Below are positions 15,655 through 23,762 of a DNA stretch of 64,000 nucleotides, one piece after another (position 1 is the first letter of the stretch; every line of letters starts with the position of its first letter). The notes beneath the pieces were generated by a model. The model saw only the letters and a program-made list of their open reading frames with translations, had not been told where the DNA came from and made no database searches. This DNA is from Streptomyces sp. SID13726 (GTDB taxonomy: Bacteria; Actinomycetota; Actinomycetes; Streptomycetales; Streptomycetaceae): NCBI RefSeq assembly GCF_010548375.1, contig NZ_JAAGLY010000007.1, positions 372,001 to 436,000 on the forward strand, written 5' to 3'. The translations under genes were made by a program, and so were the position numbers.

Positions 15655-16976
15655 TTGCTTCCGGGTACCTTCCAGTCGAACCGAGCCTTGATCGCCGCGC
15701 CGTGCGCGGGCAGGTCCTCCGCCTCCGCCAGCGTCACCACGTGATGCGCCACGTCGGCGAGCGCGTCCTTCGTGTAGTCGACGATGTGGATGCCGCGCAG
15801 GAAGGACTGGACGGACAGGCCCGAGGAGTGGCAGGCGCAACCGCCGGTCGGGAGCACGTGGTTGGACCCGGCCGCGTAGTCACCGAGGGAGACCGGCGCC
15901 CAGGGCCCGATGAAGATCGCGCCGGCGTTGCGCACCCGGTCGGCCACCGCGGCGGCGTCGGCCGTCTGGATCTCCAGGTGCTCGGCGCCGTACGCGTCGA
16001 CGACCCTGAGCCCCTCGTCGATGCCGTCGACGAGGACGATCGCGGACTGGCGGCCCCTCAGCGCGGGCACGATCCGGTCCTCGATGTGCTTGGTGGCCGC
16101 GACCTGCGGCTCCAGCTCCTTCTCGACCGCGTCCGCCAGCTCGACGGAGTCGGTGACCAGGACGGCGGCGGCCAGCGGGTCGTGCTCGGCCTGGCTGATC
16201 AGGTCCGACGCCACGTGCACCGGGTCGGCGGTGGAGTCCGCGAGGACCGCGATCTCGGTCGGGCCGGCCTCGGCGTCGATGCCGATCTTGCCGGTGAAGT
16301 AGCGCTTGGCGGCGGCGACCCAGATGTTGCCGGGCCCGGTGACCATGTTGGCGGGCGGGCAGGACTCGGTGCCGTGGGCGAACATCGCGACGGCGGTCGC
16401 GCCACCGGCGGCGTACACCTCGTCGACGCCGAGCAGCGCGCACGCGGCGAGGATCGTCGGGTGCGGGAAGCCGTCGAACTCGGCCTGCGCCGGGGAGGCG
16501 AGCGCGATCGACTCGACGCCGGCCTCCTGCGCGGGCACCACGTTCATGATCACGGAGGACGGGTAGACGGACCGGCCGCCGGGCGCGTACAGCCCGACCC
16601 GGTCGACGGGCACCCACTTCTCGGTCACGCTGCCGCCCGGCACGACCTGGGTCGTGTGGGTGCCGCGGCGCTGCTCGCGGTGGACGAGACGGGCGCGGCG
16701 GATGGACTCCTCCAGGGCCGCGCGCACAGCGGGGTCGAGTTCGTCCAGCGCGCGCGAGAGAGCCTCCACGGGCACCCGCACCCGGTCCAGCCGCACCCCG
16801 TCGAACTTCTCGGCGAAGTCGATCAGCGCCGCGTCGCCCCGATGATGCACGGCCTCGCAGATCGGACGCACCTTCTCCAGGGCGGCCTGAACGTCGAAGT
16901 CGGCTCGGGGCAGCAGGTCGCGCAGGGCGGGTCCCTCAGGAAGGGCGTCGCCGCGCAGATCGATTCGGGAGATCAC
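15651..16976 (-). CDS. hisD: Histidinol dehydrogenase
   Basis: HisD oxidises histidinol to histidine in two NAD-dependent steps and needs zinc. The 441-residue protein shows AGPTEIAVLAD, the QAEHDP zinc-site segment and the C-terminal SNHVLPTGGCACHSSGLS signature. It begins with GTG at 16976 (ISRIDLRGDALPEG). It is the first gene of the main his operon. The 158 bases to the divergent gene at 17135 must hold its promoter; I see no textbook -10/-35 pair there. Confidence 0.97.
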   Translation of the reverse strand: MISRIDLRGDALPEGPALRDLLPRADFDVQAALEKVRPICEAVHHRGDAALIDFAEKFDGVRLDRVRVPVEALSRALDELDPAVRAALEESIRRARLVHREQRRGTHTTQVVPGGSVTEKWVPVDRVGLYAPGGRSVYPSSVIMNVVPAQEAGVESIALASPAQAEFDGFPHPTILAACALLGVDEVYAAGGATAVAMFAHGTESCPPANMVTGPGNIWVAAAKRYFTGKIGIDAEAGPTEIAVLADSTADPVHVASDLISQAEHDPLAAAVLVTDSVELADAVEKELEPQVAATKHIEDRIVPALRGRQSAIVLVDGIDEGLRVVDAYGAEHLEIQTADAAAVADRVRNAGAIFIGPWAPVSLGDYAAGSNHVLPTGGCACHSSGLSVQSFLRGIHIVDYTKDALADVAHHVVTLAEAEDLPAHGAAIKARFDWKVPGSK

Positions 16977-17134
16977 GTTCCCAATTCTCTCAGACCCACC
17001 TCAGGGCCCGTTCGCGCATTCCAGTGGCTGATACGCAACCCGGAAGATCCCCTTCACGTCTGGCGTTCGAGGGGTTACTGAGCGGGCATGACCGGTTGTA
17101 CGAATCCGACGAGCCGCAAGGAGCTGGAAGAACC

Positions 17135-18712
17135 GTGACCGAGGGGGCCGGTATCCGGGACGGAGACCTGCCGGACGATCTGACCGCCGCCGAGGCCGGC
17201 ATGTGGCAGGCCTTCCGCAACGGCACCGTGTACGACCTGAGCAGCGGCGACACCGTCGTGGACGATCCGCACGGCGGACATCCGTGGGGACCGGAGCGGA
17301 CGGTACGCGCGCGGATCGTGTGCTGGCTGCTCCTGGACGGTCCGCCCGCGCTCGCGGGCCGGGTCTCGTCCCTGAAGCTCACCGGTGTGCAGATCAGCGG
17401 CTCGCTGGATCTCGCGGGCGGCACCGTGGTGCCGTATCTGGAGATGAAGGGCTGCCGTTTCGAGCGGGAGATCCTGCTGCCGGAGGCCCGCTTCACCACC
17501 GCGCGGTTCGTGAACTGCTCGGTGCCGAGGCTGGAGGCGGCCCGGGTGCACACCGAGGGCGATCTGCACCTCCCCCGGTGCCGGTTCCACAACGGCGTAC
17601 GGCTGACCGACGCGCACATCGGCACGGATCTGCTGATGAACCAGGCGATCGTGTACCGCGACCGCAGCGGCCGTTCGATCGCCGCGGACGGCATGACCGT
17701 CGGCCAGGACCTCCAGGCCGAGCTCCTGGAGTCGCACGGCGAGCTGAGCCTGCGCAGCGCCACCGTCGGCGTCTCGCTGAGCCTGCGCGGCGCCCGGCTG
17801 GCCAACCCGTACGGCCGCCTCGCGCTGAACGCCCCGCAGCTGACCGTCGAGCGCACGCTGTACCTGACTCCGGCGGGCGTCGGCGCCTCCATGCTGAGCG
17901 GGGCGACCCCCGCGCGCGGGACGCGTATCCAGCGTTTCGAGTGCCAGGGCGGGATCCGGCTGGACGACGGCAGGTTCGGGGACGCCCTCGACCTGGAGCG
18001 GGCCCGGTTCACCTTCACCGACGAGCAGGAGCTGTCGCTGCGCCGCGTCCAGGCGCCGGAACTGCGCTTCCTGGGCGAGAAGCCGCAGCGCGGCAAGGTC
18101 GTCCTTTCGGGGGCGCGGGTCGGCAACCTCGTGGACCGGGCGAGCGCCTGGCCGGACCCCGGCAATCTGCACATGGGCGGCTTCGCCTACGAGAGCCTCG
18201 TTCCGCATGGGCCCTTCCCGCTGGCCGAGCGGCTGGAGTGGGTGGCGGCGGCGACCGCCGAGTACAACCCGGAGCCGTACGAACGGCTCGCCGCGGTGCT
18301 GCGGGCCGGCGGTGAGGACGAGGACGCGCGCGAGGTGCTGCTCGCCAAGCAGCGCCGGCACCGCGAGAGTCTGCCCCTGGCCGCCAAGCTGTGGGGGTAC
18401 GTGCAGGACTGGACGGTCGCCTACGGGTACCGGCCGGGCCGGGCCGCCGTATGGATGGCGGTGCTGTGGGCGGCGGGCTCGCTGGCGTTCGCACACGCGA
18501 GCCATCCACCGGTCAAGGGCACCGAGCATCCGACGTGGAACCCGGCCCTGTTCGCCCTGGACTTGCTGCTTCCGGTCATCGACCTGGGCCAGGTCGGCTT
18601 CTGGCAGCTGCGCGGCGGCTGGCAGTGGCTGGCGGCCGCGATGATCCTGGCGGGCTGGATCCTGGCCACGACGGTGGCAGCGGGCGCCACGAGGCTGCTG
18701 CGGCGCAACTAG
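17135..18712 (+). CDS. Beta-helix-like protein with C-terminal membrane segments
   Basis: The 525-residue protein has a long middle part (about 85-290) made of repeating units of the form VGxDLxLxxAxL, such as IGTDLLMNQA, VGQDLQAELL and VGVSLSLRGA, which suggests a right-handed beta-helix like pentapeptide-repeat or polymer-forming proteins. After an alpha-helical stretch come about three membrane segments at the C-terminus. Homologues are often called oxidoreductases, but I see no nucleotide- or flavin-binding motif. The GTG at 17135 has GGAAG just upstream; an open frame starts earlier at 17024. It is divergent from hisD. Function is unknown. Confidence 0.75.
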   Translation: MTEGAGIRDGDLPDDLTAAEAGMWQAFRNGTVYDLSSGDTVVDDPHGGHPWGPERTVRARIVCWLLLDGPPALAGRVSSLKLTGVQISGSLDLAGGTVVPYLEMKGCRFEREILLPEARFTTARFVNCSVPRLEAARVHTEGDLHLPRCRFHNGVRLTDAHIGTDLLMNQAIVYRDRSGRSIAADGMTVGQDLQAELLESHGELSLRSATVGVSLSLRGARLANPYGRLALNAPQLTVERTLYLTPAGVGASMLSGATPARGTRIQRFECQGGIRLDDGRFGDALDLERARFTFTDEQELSLRRVQAPELRFLGEKPQRGKVVLSGARVGNLVDRASAWPDPGNLHMGGFAYESLVPHGPFPLAERLEWVAAATAEYNPEPYERLAAVLRAGGEDEDAREVLLAKQRRHRESLPLAAKLWGYVQDWTVAYGYRPGRAAVWMAVLWAAGSLAFAHASHPPVKGTEHPTWNPALFALDLLLPVIDLGQVGFWQLRGGWQWLAAAMILAGWILATTVAAGATRLLRRN

Positions 18713-18761
18713 CGGGGCCTCCGTGACAGAAGTTGATCAACGGTCACCTTTTTAACTTCCC

Positions 18762-18791
18762 TTGACCGACGGGCGTACAACTTTCTACAAG
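18762..18791 (+). promoter_or_regulatory. Possible promoter for the gene at 18834
   Basis: TTGACC (18762-18767) is followed after 18 bases by TACAAG (18786-18791). The -35 is good and the -10 is weak. It lies about 45 bases before the chosen ATG. Confidence 0.3.
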
Positions 18792-18833
18792 TTGCACGTT
18801 CGCACTGGCGCAGCATTGACCAGCGGTCTTTCA

Positions 18834-19844
18834 ATGGTCGACACCATGGCTCTGCTGCCCCCCTTCATCCGCGCGTCACGGATGCCCGTGTACCTCACCG
18901 GCGGACTGCCCGCCGACGACGAGGTGCTTCTCGACGCGCCCGACGACCGGCTCGGACCCGCGCTGGTCGCGGCCGGGCAGGGCGGGTACGGGCGGGCGGC
19001 CGAGCTGCTCGCCGCGAGCCGCGAGAACGCCGCCTGGGAGCTGCGCGACCGGTACGTGCGGCGGCTGTCCGCCTTCGCCCGCTCGCGCCCCGAGTGGTAC
19101 GACAGCTGGCGCGCCGAGGCCCCGTACGACCCGGACCAGCTGCTGCTGGGCGCCCAGCTCGCGGTGGACCGCGCCTGGGGCTCACCGGCCCGCGCGGAGC
19201 TGCTGCGCGAGGTGAGCCCGCTGATCACGGCCGCCGCGCGCGGTGACGACCGCGACCCGGTGCCATGGCGCCTGGCGCTGGACCACGCACGCGGCTCGCG
19301 GGCCGGGCACGTCTACTTCGGTGAGCTGTGGGAGGCGGCCGTCCGGCGCGCCCCGCTGCACTACGGCTGCCATGTGGCCGCCCTGCGCTATCTCACCGAG
19401 TCCTGGCGCGGCTCGCACCGCGAGTGCCTCGACTTCGCCGAACGGGCCGCGCAGGACGCCCCGCCCGGCTCCCTCGTCCAGGCGCTGCCCGCGCGGGCGG
19501 CCCTCGCCTGTCTCACCGACGGCGGCGGGCCCGTGGTGCCCCGCGCGCGGCTGGACGCGGCGGCCGACCGGGCGATCGAGCTCTCGGCCGGCTTCCCGGC
19601 GGCCGACGCCTGGCCCGCCGAGATCCGCAACAAGCTGGTGTACGTCCTGGTACGCCTCGACCGCTGGACGGACGCCCTGGAAGAGCTGCGCCTGATCGGC
19701 CCGTACGCGACCTCGTTCCCGTGGAGCCGGGAGTCCGACGACCCGCTCGGCCGGTTCCTGGAGGTCCGCGAGGAGGTCCGGCGGCGTGCGCTGATCCATC
19801 CGCGGAGCGAGCACGCGGGACGTGTCCGCTCCGGGGGCCATTAG
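18834..19844 (+). CDS. Hypothetical alpha-helical protein
   Basis: The 336-residue protein is rich in Ala, Arg and Leu and looks wholly alpha-helical, with helix pairs such as RAAELLAASRENAAWELRDR and TDALEELRLIGPY that resemble tetratricopeptide-type repeats. There is no signal peptide or membrane segment. Two ATG codons are possible: 18834 (MVDTMALLPPF) and 18846 (MALLPPF); neither has a ribosome site. I do not recognise the family. It is followed after 11 bases by the LON-domain gene, which seems to have its own -10 element. Confidence 0.7.
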   Translation: MVDTMALLPPFIRASRMPVYLTGGLPADDEVLLDAPDDRLGPALVAAGQGGYGRAAELLAASRENAAWELRDRYVRRLSAFARSRPEWYDSWRAEAPYDPDQLLLGAQLAVDRAWGSPARAELLREVSPLITAAARGDDRDPVPWRLALDHARGSRAGHVYFGELWEAAVRRAPLHYGCHVAALRYLTESWRGSHRECLDFAERAAQDAPPGSLVQALPARAALACLTDGGGPVVPRARLDAAADRAIELSAGFPAADAWPAEIRNKLVYVLVRLDRWTDALEELRLIGPYATSFPWSRESDDPLGRFLEVREEVRRRALIHPRSEHAGRVRSGGH

Positions 19845-19847
19845 GCT
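19842..19847 (+). promoter_or_regulatory. -10 element of a probable leaderless promoter
   Basis: TAGGCT overlaps the stop codon of the preceding gene (19842-19844) and lies eight bases before the GTG at 19856, so a transcript would start at or near the start codon. The same TAGGCT-to-start arrangement is seen at 10565. Confidence 0.35.
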
Positions 19848-19855
19848 TTGGCGCC

Positions 19856-20596
19856 GTGACCACCGTGCGACTCCCGCTCTTCCCCCTGAACTCGGTGCTG
19901 TTCCCGGGGCTCGTGCTTCCTCTCAACGTCTTCGAGGAGCGCTATCGCGCCATGATGCGCGAGCTGCTGAAGACCCCCGAGGAGGAACCGCGCCGCTTCG
20001 CCGTCGTGGCAATCCGCGACGGCCACGAGGTGGCGCCCAGCGCCCCCGGGATGCCGGACCGGACGGCCTCGCCCGAGCGCGGCCCGGCGGCCGGGTTCGG
20101 CGAGGAACCGCTCAAGGCGTTCCACGCGGTCGGCTGTGTCGCCGACGCGGCGACGGTACGGGAGCGTGCCGACGGCACCTTCGAGGTCCTGGCGACGGGC
20201 ACGACCCGGGTGCGGCTGCTGTCGGTCGACGCCTCGGGCCCGTTCCTGACGGCCGAACTGGAGGAGCTGCCGGAAGAGCCGGGCGACGAGTCCGGGGCGC
20301 TCGCGGAAGGGGTGCTGAGGGCCTTCCGGCAGTACCAGAAGCGCCTGGCGGGGGCGCGGGAACGCTCCCTCTCCTCCGGCACCGACCTCCCCGACGAGCC
20401 GTCGGTCGTCTCCTACCTGGTGGCGGCGGCGATGATGCTGGACGTCCCGGCGAAGCAGCGCCTGCTCCAGGCCCCCGACACCGCGTCCCGGCTCCGCGAC
20501 GAGCTGAAACTGCTGCGCGCGGAGACGGCGATCATCCGCAGCCTTCCGTCGTTGCCGGCGGCGGAGCTGACGCGCGGTCCGACGAGCCTGAACTGA
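19856..20596 (+). CDS. LON peptidase substrate-binding domain protein
   Basis: The 246-residue protein consists of the N-terminal substrate-binding domain of Lon proteases, starting TVRLPLFPLNSVLFPGLVLPLNVFEERYR. A helical C-terminal part follows, ending in a coiled stretch. There is no ATPase or protease domain, so it is a stand-alone member of the family. Its job is unknown; binding of unfolded polypeptides is the usual guess. The GTG at 19856 is chosen because it begins the conserved domain. Confidence 0.88.
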   Translation: MTTVRLPLFPLNSVLFPGLVLPLNVFEERYRAMMRELLKTPEEEPRRFAVVAIRDGHEVAPSAPGMPDRTASPERGPAAGFGEEPLKAFHAVGCVADAATVRERADGTFEVLATGTTRVRLLSVDASGPFLTAELEELPEEPGDESGALAEGVLRAFRQYQKRLAGARERSLSSGTDLPDEPSVVSYLVAAAMMLDVPAKQRLLQAPDTASRLRDELKLLRAETAIIRSLPSLPAAELTRGPTSLN

Positions 20597-20617
20597 ACGC
20601 CAGTCCGATTAAAGAGC

Positions 20618-20646
20618 TGGCAATCGAAGATCAGCGTGCCTATGAT
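20618..20646 (+). promoter_or_regulatory. Possible promoter for the secreted protein gene
   Basis: TATGAT (20641-20646) is a near-perfect -10 with TGGCAA 17 bases upstream (20618-20623). Transcription from about 20653 would give a 47-base leader before the TTG at 20700. Confidence 0.4.
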
Positions 20647-20699
20647 CGCCAACGGCCAATTGACCATGGCCATGACCATCAAGTACGAGGGGATTCAAC

Positions 20700-21071
20700 T
20701 TGATCAGGCTGCGCAACATCCTCACGGTGACCGCCGGTGTGGCCGTCAGCTCCGCGCTGATGATGGCCCCGGCCCACGCCGACGGGAACCGCGTCGAATG
20801 CACGAAGCTGAGCAACGGCACGCTCTGCATCTCGCTCAACACCTCGCCGAGCCGCATCGAGGTCTTCTACAACAAGGACGGCGGCGGCACCATCACGGCG
20901 CACCTCGGCTTCCGCAGCAGCGCCGGTACGACATACGGCGCGAAGAAGACCATCAGCGCCCACGAGCGGGCCAACAGCACCTGGAACATCTCCTACCCGT
21001 GCAGGCCGTACGTCGGACTGCTCAAGGTCGACGGCCAGGGGACGTTCGAGACGCCGAAGGCCGACTGCTGA
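20700..21071 (+). CDS. Small secreted protein with four cysteines
   Basis: The 123-residue protein has a Sec signal peptide (positive MIRLRN, hydrophobic 7-22, likely cleaved after AHA at residue 27). The mature part of about 96 residues holds Cys34, Cys43, Cys101 and Cys123, probably two disulfides. It is predicted to be mostly beta structure (TLCISLNTS, RIEVFYNK, TITAHLGF). Translation begins at a TTG with a strong GAGGGG site seven bases upstream. I do not recognise the family. A terminator follows. Confidence 0.8.
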   Translation: MIRLRNILTVTAGVAVSSALMMAPAHADGNRVECTKLSNGTLCISLNTSPSRIEVFYNKDGGGTITAHLGFRSSAGTTYGAKKTISAHERANSTWNISYPCRPYVGLLKVDGQGTFETPKADC

Positions 21072-21090
21072 GCTTGGCGTGACTGGACAT

Positions 21091-21128
21091 CGCCGCCCCG
21101 CCCGGGCACTGTTCCGGGCGGGGCGGCG
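21091..21128 (+). terminator. Hairpin terminator
   Basis: A perfect 15-bp GC-rich stem (21091-21105 with 21114-21128) and an 8-base loop lie 20 bases after the stop of the secreted protein gene. Confidence 0.75.
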
Positions 21129-21168
21129 GCATGAGCGCGCAGCGAAGACGCAAAGAAAACAAGGAGCC

Positions 21169-21666
21169 ATGGCCAAGAAGTCCAGGCAGCAGTCCGGCGG
21201 AACACCGGCCACGGTGGCCCTGACGGCCGCGGGAGTGTCGTACACGGTCCACGCCTACGACCACGACCCGTCCCACCCGTCCTACGGCGAGGAGGCGGCC
21301 GAGGCGATGGGAGTCTCCCCGGACCGCGTCTTCAAGACCCTGGTGGCGGAGGTGGACGGCGCCCTGGCGGTGGCGGTGGTCCCGGTGGCGGGCTCCCTGG
21401 ACCTGAAGGCCCTGGCGACCGCCCTCTCCGCCAAGCGAGCCACCATGGCCGACCCGACCCTCGCCGAACGCACCACCGGCTACGTCCGAGGCGGCATCTC
21501 CCCCCTGGGCCAGCGCAAGAAGCTCCCCACGGTCCTGGACGCCTCCGCCGCCGGCCACGAGACGATCTGCGTCTCGGCCGGCCGCCGTGGTCTGGAGGTG
21601 GAACTCTCCCCGACGTCCCTGACCACCCTCACGAACGCGACCCTGGCCCCGATCGCCCGCGCCTGA
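21169..21666 (+). CDS. ybaK: YbaK-family aminoacyl-tRNA deacylase, probably Cys-tRNA(Pro)
   Basis: The 165-residue protein is a YbaK/ProX-type editing domain that removes wrongly attached amino acids, usually Cys from tRNA-Pro. Family features are the conserved lysine in RVFKTLVAEVDG and the stretch GYVRGGISPLGQRKKLPTV near the C-terminus. The ATG at 21169 has AAGGAG at the right distance. The N-terminus MAKKSRQQSGG is basic and probably disordered. A 24-codon gene follows 41 bases downstream. Confidence 0.92.
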   Translation: MAKKSRQQSGGTPATVALTAAGVSYTVHAYDHDPSHPSYGEEAAEAMGVSPDRVFKTLVAEVDGALAVAVVPVAGSLDLKALATALSAKRATMADPTLAERTTGYVRGGISPLGQRKKLPTVLDASAAGHETICVSAGRRGLEVELSPTSLTTLTNATLAPIARA

Positions 21667-21707
21667 CCCCTCGACGGCATCCCCTTCCTCGGTTAATGAG
21701 AGAAGGC

Positions 21708-21782
21708 ATGTCGAAGAAAACCAGAAAACGCAAATGGCGCACCAAGAAGGGCCGCTCCAACCACGGCAGGCGCCCGGCCTGA
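21708..21782 (+). CDS. Probable 50S ribosomal protein bL37 (24 residues)
   Basis: The ATG at 21708 opens a 24-codon gene encoding MSKKTRKRKWRTKKGRSNHG followed by RRPA. It is almost entirely basic, and its layout (MSK, RKRK, then NHGxRP at the end) fits what I remember of bL37, a tiny actinobacterial large-subunit protein first found in mycobacterial ribosome structures. A purine-rich stretch (GAGAGAAGG) precedes the start. The codons show the usual third-position GC, with some AAA and AGA at the 5' end. It lies just before a block of dispersed repeats. Because it is so short it is easily missed; the identification rests on pattern alone. Confidence 0.6.
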   Translation: MSKKTRKRKWRTKKGRSNHGRRPA

Positions 21783-22128
21783 CAACCCCACCAGCAACAC
21801 CGGCTCCCTCGTCGAGGGACGGGGGAGCTCTACCGGTGTGCTTGAGGACGACTGACGGACGCTCCAACCCCTGGAACACCGGCCCCGGCACTTCCAGCCC
21901 ATCCGGCGCCCGAGGCCGCGACCGATTTCCATCCCGAGCCCCCGCCCACCCGAGGGGGCTCCACCCCTGGCACACCGGCCCAGGCACTCCAGCCCGTCCG
22001 GCGTTTGAGGACAAGGCCCCTTCAGGGCCGAAGCGGGGTCTGGGGGCGCAGCCCCCAGGAGCGGGGTCGAAGGGGCGGCAGCCCCTGGGGATGGGACGGG
22101 TAGGGGCGGCGGGGGCGAAGAAACGCCC
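21783..22128. repeat. Mosaic of Streptomyces dispersed repeats, no gene
   Basis: This 346-base stretch has no convincing gene. It holds two degenerate copies of a unit reading ACACCGGCCC..GGCACT..CCAGCCC.TCCGGCG (about 21884-21911 and 21971-22003). After the second copy comes the composite TTTGAGGACAAGGCCCCTTC, then GGTCTGGGGGCGCAGCCCCC and GGATGGGACGGGTAGGGGCG. I know this composite from very many Streptomyces intergenic regions. Inverted arms such as CCCCTTCAGGGG and GGGGGCGCAGCCCCC allow hairpins that could also end the bL37 transcript. Confidence 0.65.
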
Positions 22129-22830
22129 CTACTGCACAGGCGCCCCGAACCCGTCCTGCCCCACACCCACCCCGTAGACCGGCTCAGGATCCCGCGGCCC
22201 GAACAACGCCGTGAGCCCCAGATGAACCACCAGCCCGGCCAACGACCAGGCAAGCAACGCCCCCTTCGCCCCCAACTTCAGCGGCGCGGAGAACGTGACC
22301 CCCTTGCCCACGGACTTCGCATGGGCCAGCACATCCGACGACGGCCCCAACCACATCCCCACCCGCCAGGCGAGCAACGACCCGAGCAGCCCCCCGACAG
22401 CCAGCCCCACCACCAACGGCACCCCACCCCGCCGCCGCCAGACGAACACCACGAGCGCGGTCACAAAACCGAACGCCAGCGCCAGCAGAGTGAACGTCCC
22501 GTCCACCCCCACCGCCTGCTCCCCCTCGGTGTCCTTGAGATAGACGACCCAGCTCCCCTGCCCGTCCACGTCCCCGACGAGCGGCACATGAGGAGCCAGC
22601 CACGACCACAACACTCCGAGCAGCGCCCCGAGCACCGCGAGAACCACCGTGACCACCACGGCCTCCAGCAGCTCGACCCGCATCCCGGGCCCCTCGTGCC
22701 CGTACCCGGCGACGGCGACAGGAGCAGGCGCCGCGTACCCGGCAGGAGGCGCCTGCCAAGGATCCTGCGGGGACGAATCCCGCGGAGTCGGTTCGTGCGG
22801 CGGAGGCGGAGGCGTCAACGGTGCGGTCAC
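22129..22830 (-). CDS. Membrane protein with proline-rich N-terminus
   Basis: The 233-residue protein begins with about 45 Pro/Ala/Gly-rich residues (TAPLTPPPPPHEPTPRD) followed by four membrane helices at about 54-75, 110-130, 135-155 and 185-205. A polar loop between the first two contains VGDVDGQGSWVVYLKDTEGEQAVGVDGTF and probably lies outside. The GTG at 22830 begins this sequence. The layout resembles several unnamed actinobacterial membrane families; I cannot name it. It is the last of three genes on this strand, after an ABC permease. Confidence 0.7.
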   Translation of the reverse strand: MTAPLTPPPPPHEPTPRDSSPQDPWQAPPAGYAAPAPVAVAGYGHEGPGMRVELLEAVVVTVVLAVLGALLGVLWSWLAPHVPLVGDVDGQGSWVVYLKDTEGEQAVGVDGTFTLLALAFGFVTALVVFVWRRRGGVPLVVGLAVGGLLGSLLAWRVGMWLGPSSDVLAHAKSVGKGVTFSAPLKLGAKGALLAWSLAGLVVHLGLTALFGPRDPEPVYGVGVGQDGFGAPVQ

Positions 22831-22864
22831 CCTGACATCGTGCCAGGCCCGCCTGTGCGGCGCG

Positions 22865-23689
22865 TCACCGGACGGCCGCCCGACGGTAGGCCCAGGTGGC
22901 GACGGCCAGCGAGACGACGCCCACGCACCCGCACACGGCGAGGTCCCCGAGCACGAACGCCCAGTCGGGATGCGGTCCGAAGGTACGCGCGAACGCCTCG
23001 ACACCGTAGGTCGAAGGCAGCAGGTCCCGCGCGAACCGCACCGCTTCCGGCATCCGGTCGGCGGGCAGCACCCCGAGCAGCAGCGCGGCGGACATCCCGA
23101 GCTGCCCGAGCAGGGTGGCCAGCTCGGGCCGGGGCGCGAGCAGCCCGAGGGCCGCGCCGAGCCCCGCGAGGGCGGCACCCGCGAGCGGGATCACCGCGAC
23201 CAGCACCCACAGATGCGCCAGCGGCAGCCCGAACAGCACACACCCGAAGACGGCGGTCACCACGGTCCCGGGCACCGTGAAGGAGGCGTACGCCCCCGCG
23301 GCGCCCAGCACCACGGCGGCCGGCGGCACCGGCAGCGTGGCGTAGTGGTCGAGCCCGCCGCTCGCCCGCAGCTGGCCGAAGTACTGCGCGAGCAGATTGA
23401 GCGCGACGAAGGCCACGACCAGCACGGACGCCCCGGCGACCACCGACTGCGCCTCACCGCCGCCGTCCACGACCCCGCGCATCAGGATCATGATCCCGAC
23501 GGACTGGAAGGTCGCCACGAACAGCAGCGGGATGCGCGCGACCCTCGCCCGGGACAGCTGCGCCCGGTACACGGCCGCCAGCGACGGCCACAGCCGCGCG
23601 CGCGGACCGAGTTCGGCCGCCGTGTCCCGGCCCGTCTCCTCGACGGCCAGAGCACTGCCCGGCAGCACCTCGGCGGGTACGACACTCAC
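22865..23689 (-). CDS. ABC transporter permease
   Basis: The 274-residue protein has six predicted membrane helices and the architecture of ABC-2 type exporters: a cytoplasmic N-terminus, helices from about residue 53, and a conserved LPSTYGVEAFARTFGP segment before the last helix. It is preceded by the ATP-binding gene at 23763-24782 with a 73-base gap. The pair probably forms a dimeric drug, lipid or polymer exporter. The substrate cannot be told from sequence. Confidence 0.85.
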   Translation of the reverse strand: MSVVPAEVLPGSALAVEETGRDTAAELGPRARLWPSLAAVYRAQLSRARVARIPLLFVATFQSVGIMILMRGVVDGGGEAQSVVAGASVLVVAFVALNLLAQYFGQLRASGGLDHYATLPVPPAAVVLGAAGAYASFTVPGTVVTAVFGCVLFGLPLAHLWVLVAVIPLAGAALAGLGAALGLLAPRPELATLLGQLGMSAALLLGVLPADRMPEAVRFARDLLPSTYGVEAFARTFGPHPDWAFVLGDLAVCGCVGVVSLAVATWAYRRAAVR

Positions 23690-23762
23690 GTGGCTCTGCT
23701 CCTCTTCGCTCCGGCGGTCGCCCTGTGACGTACGGATACGGCAGTCCGCGTACTCAAAGTGC

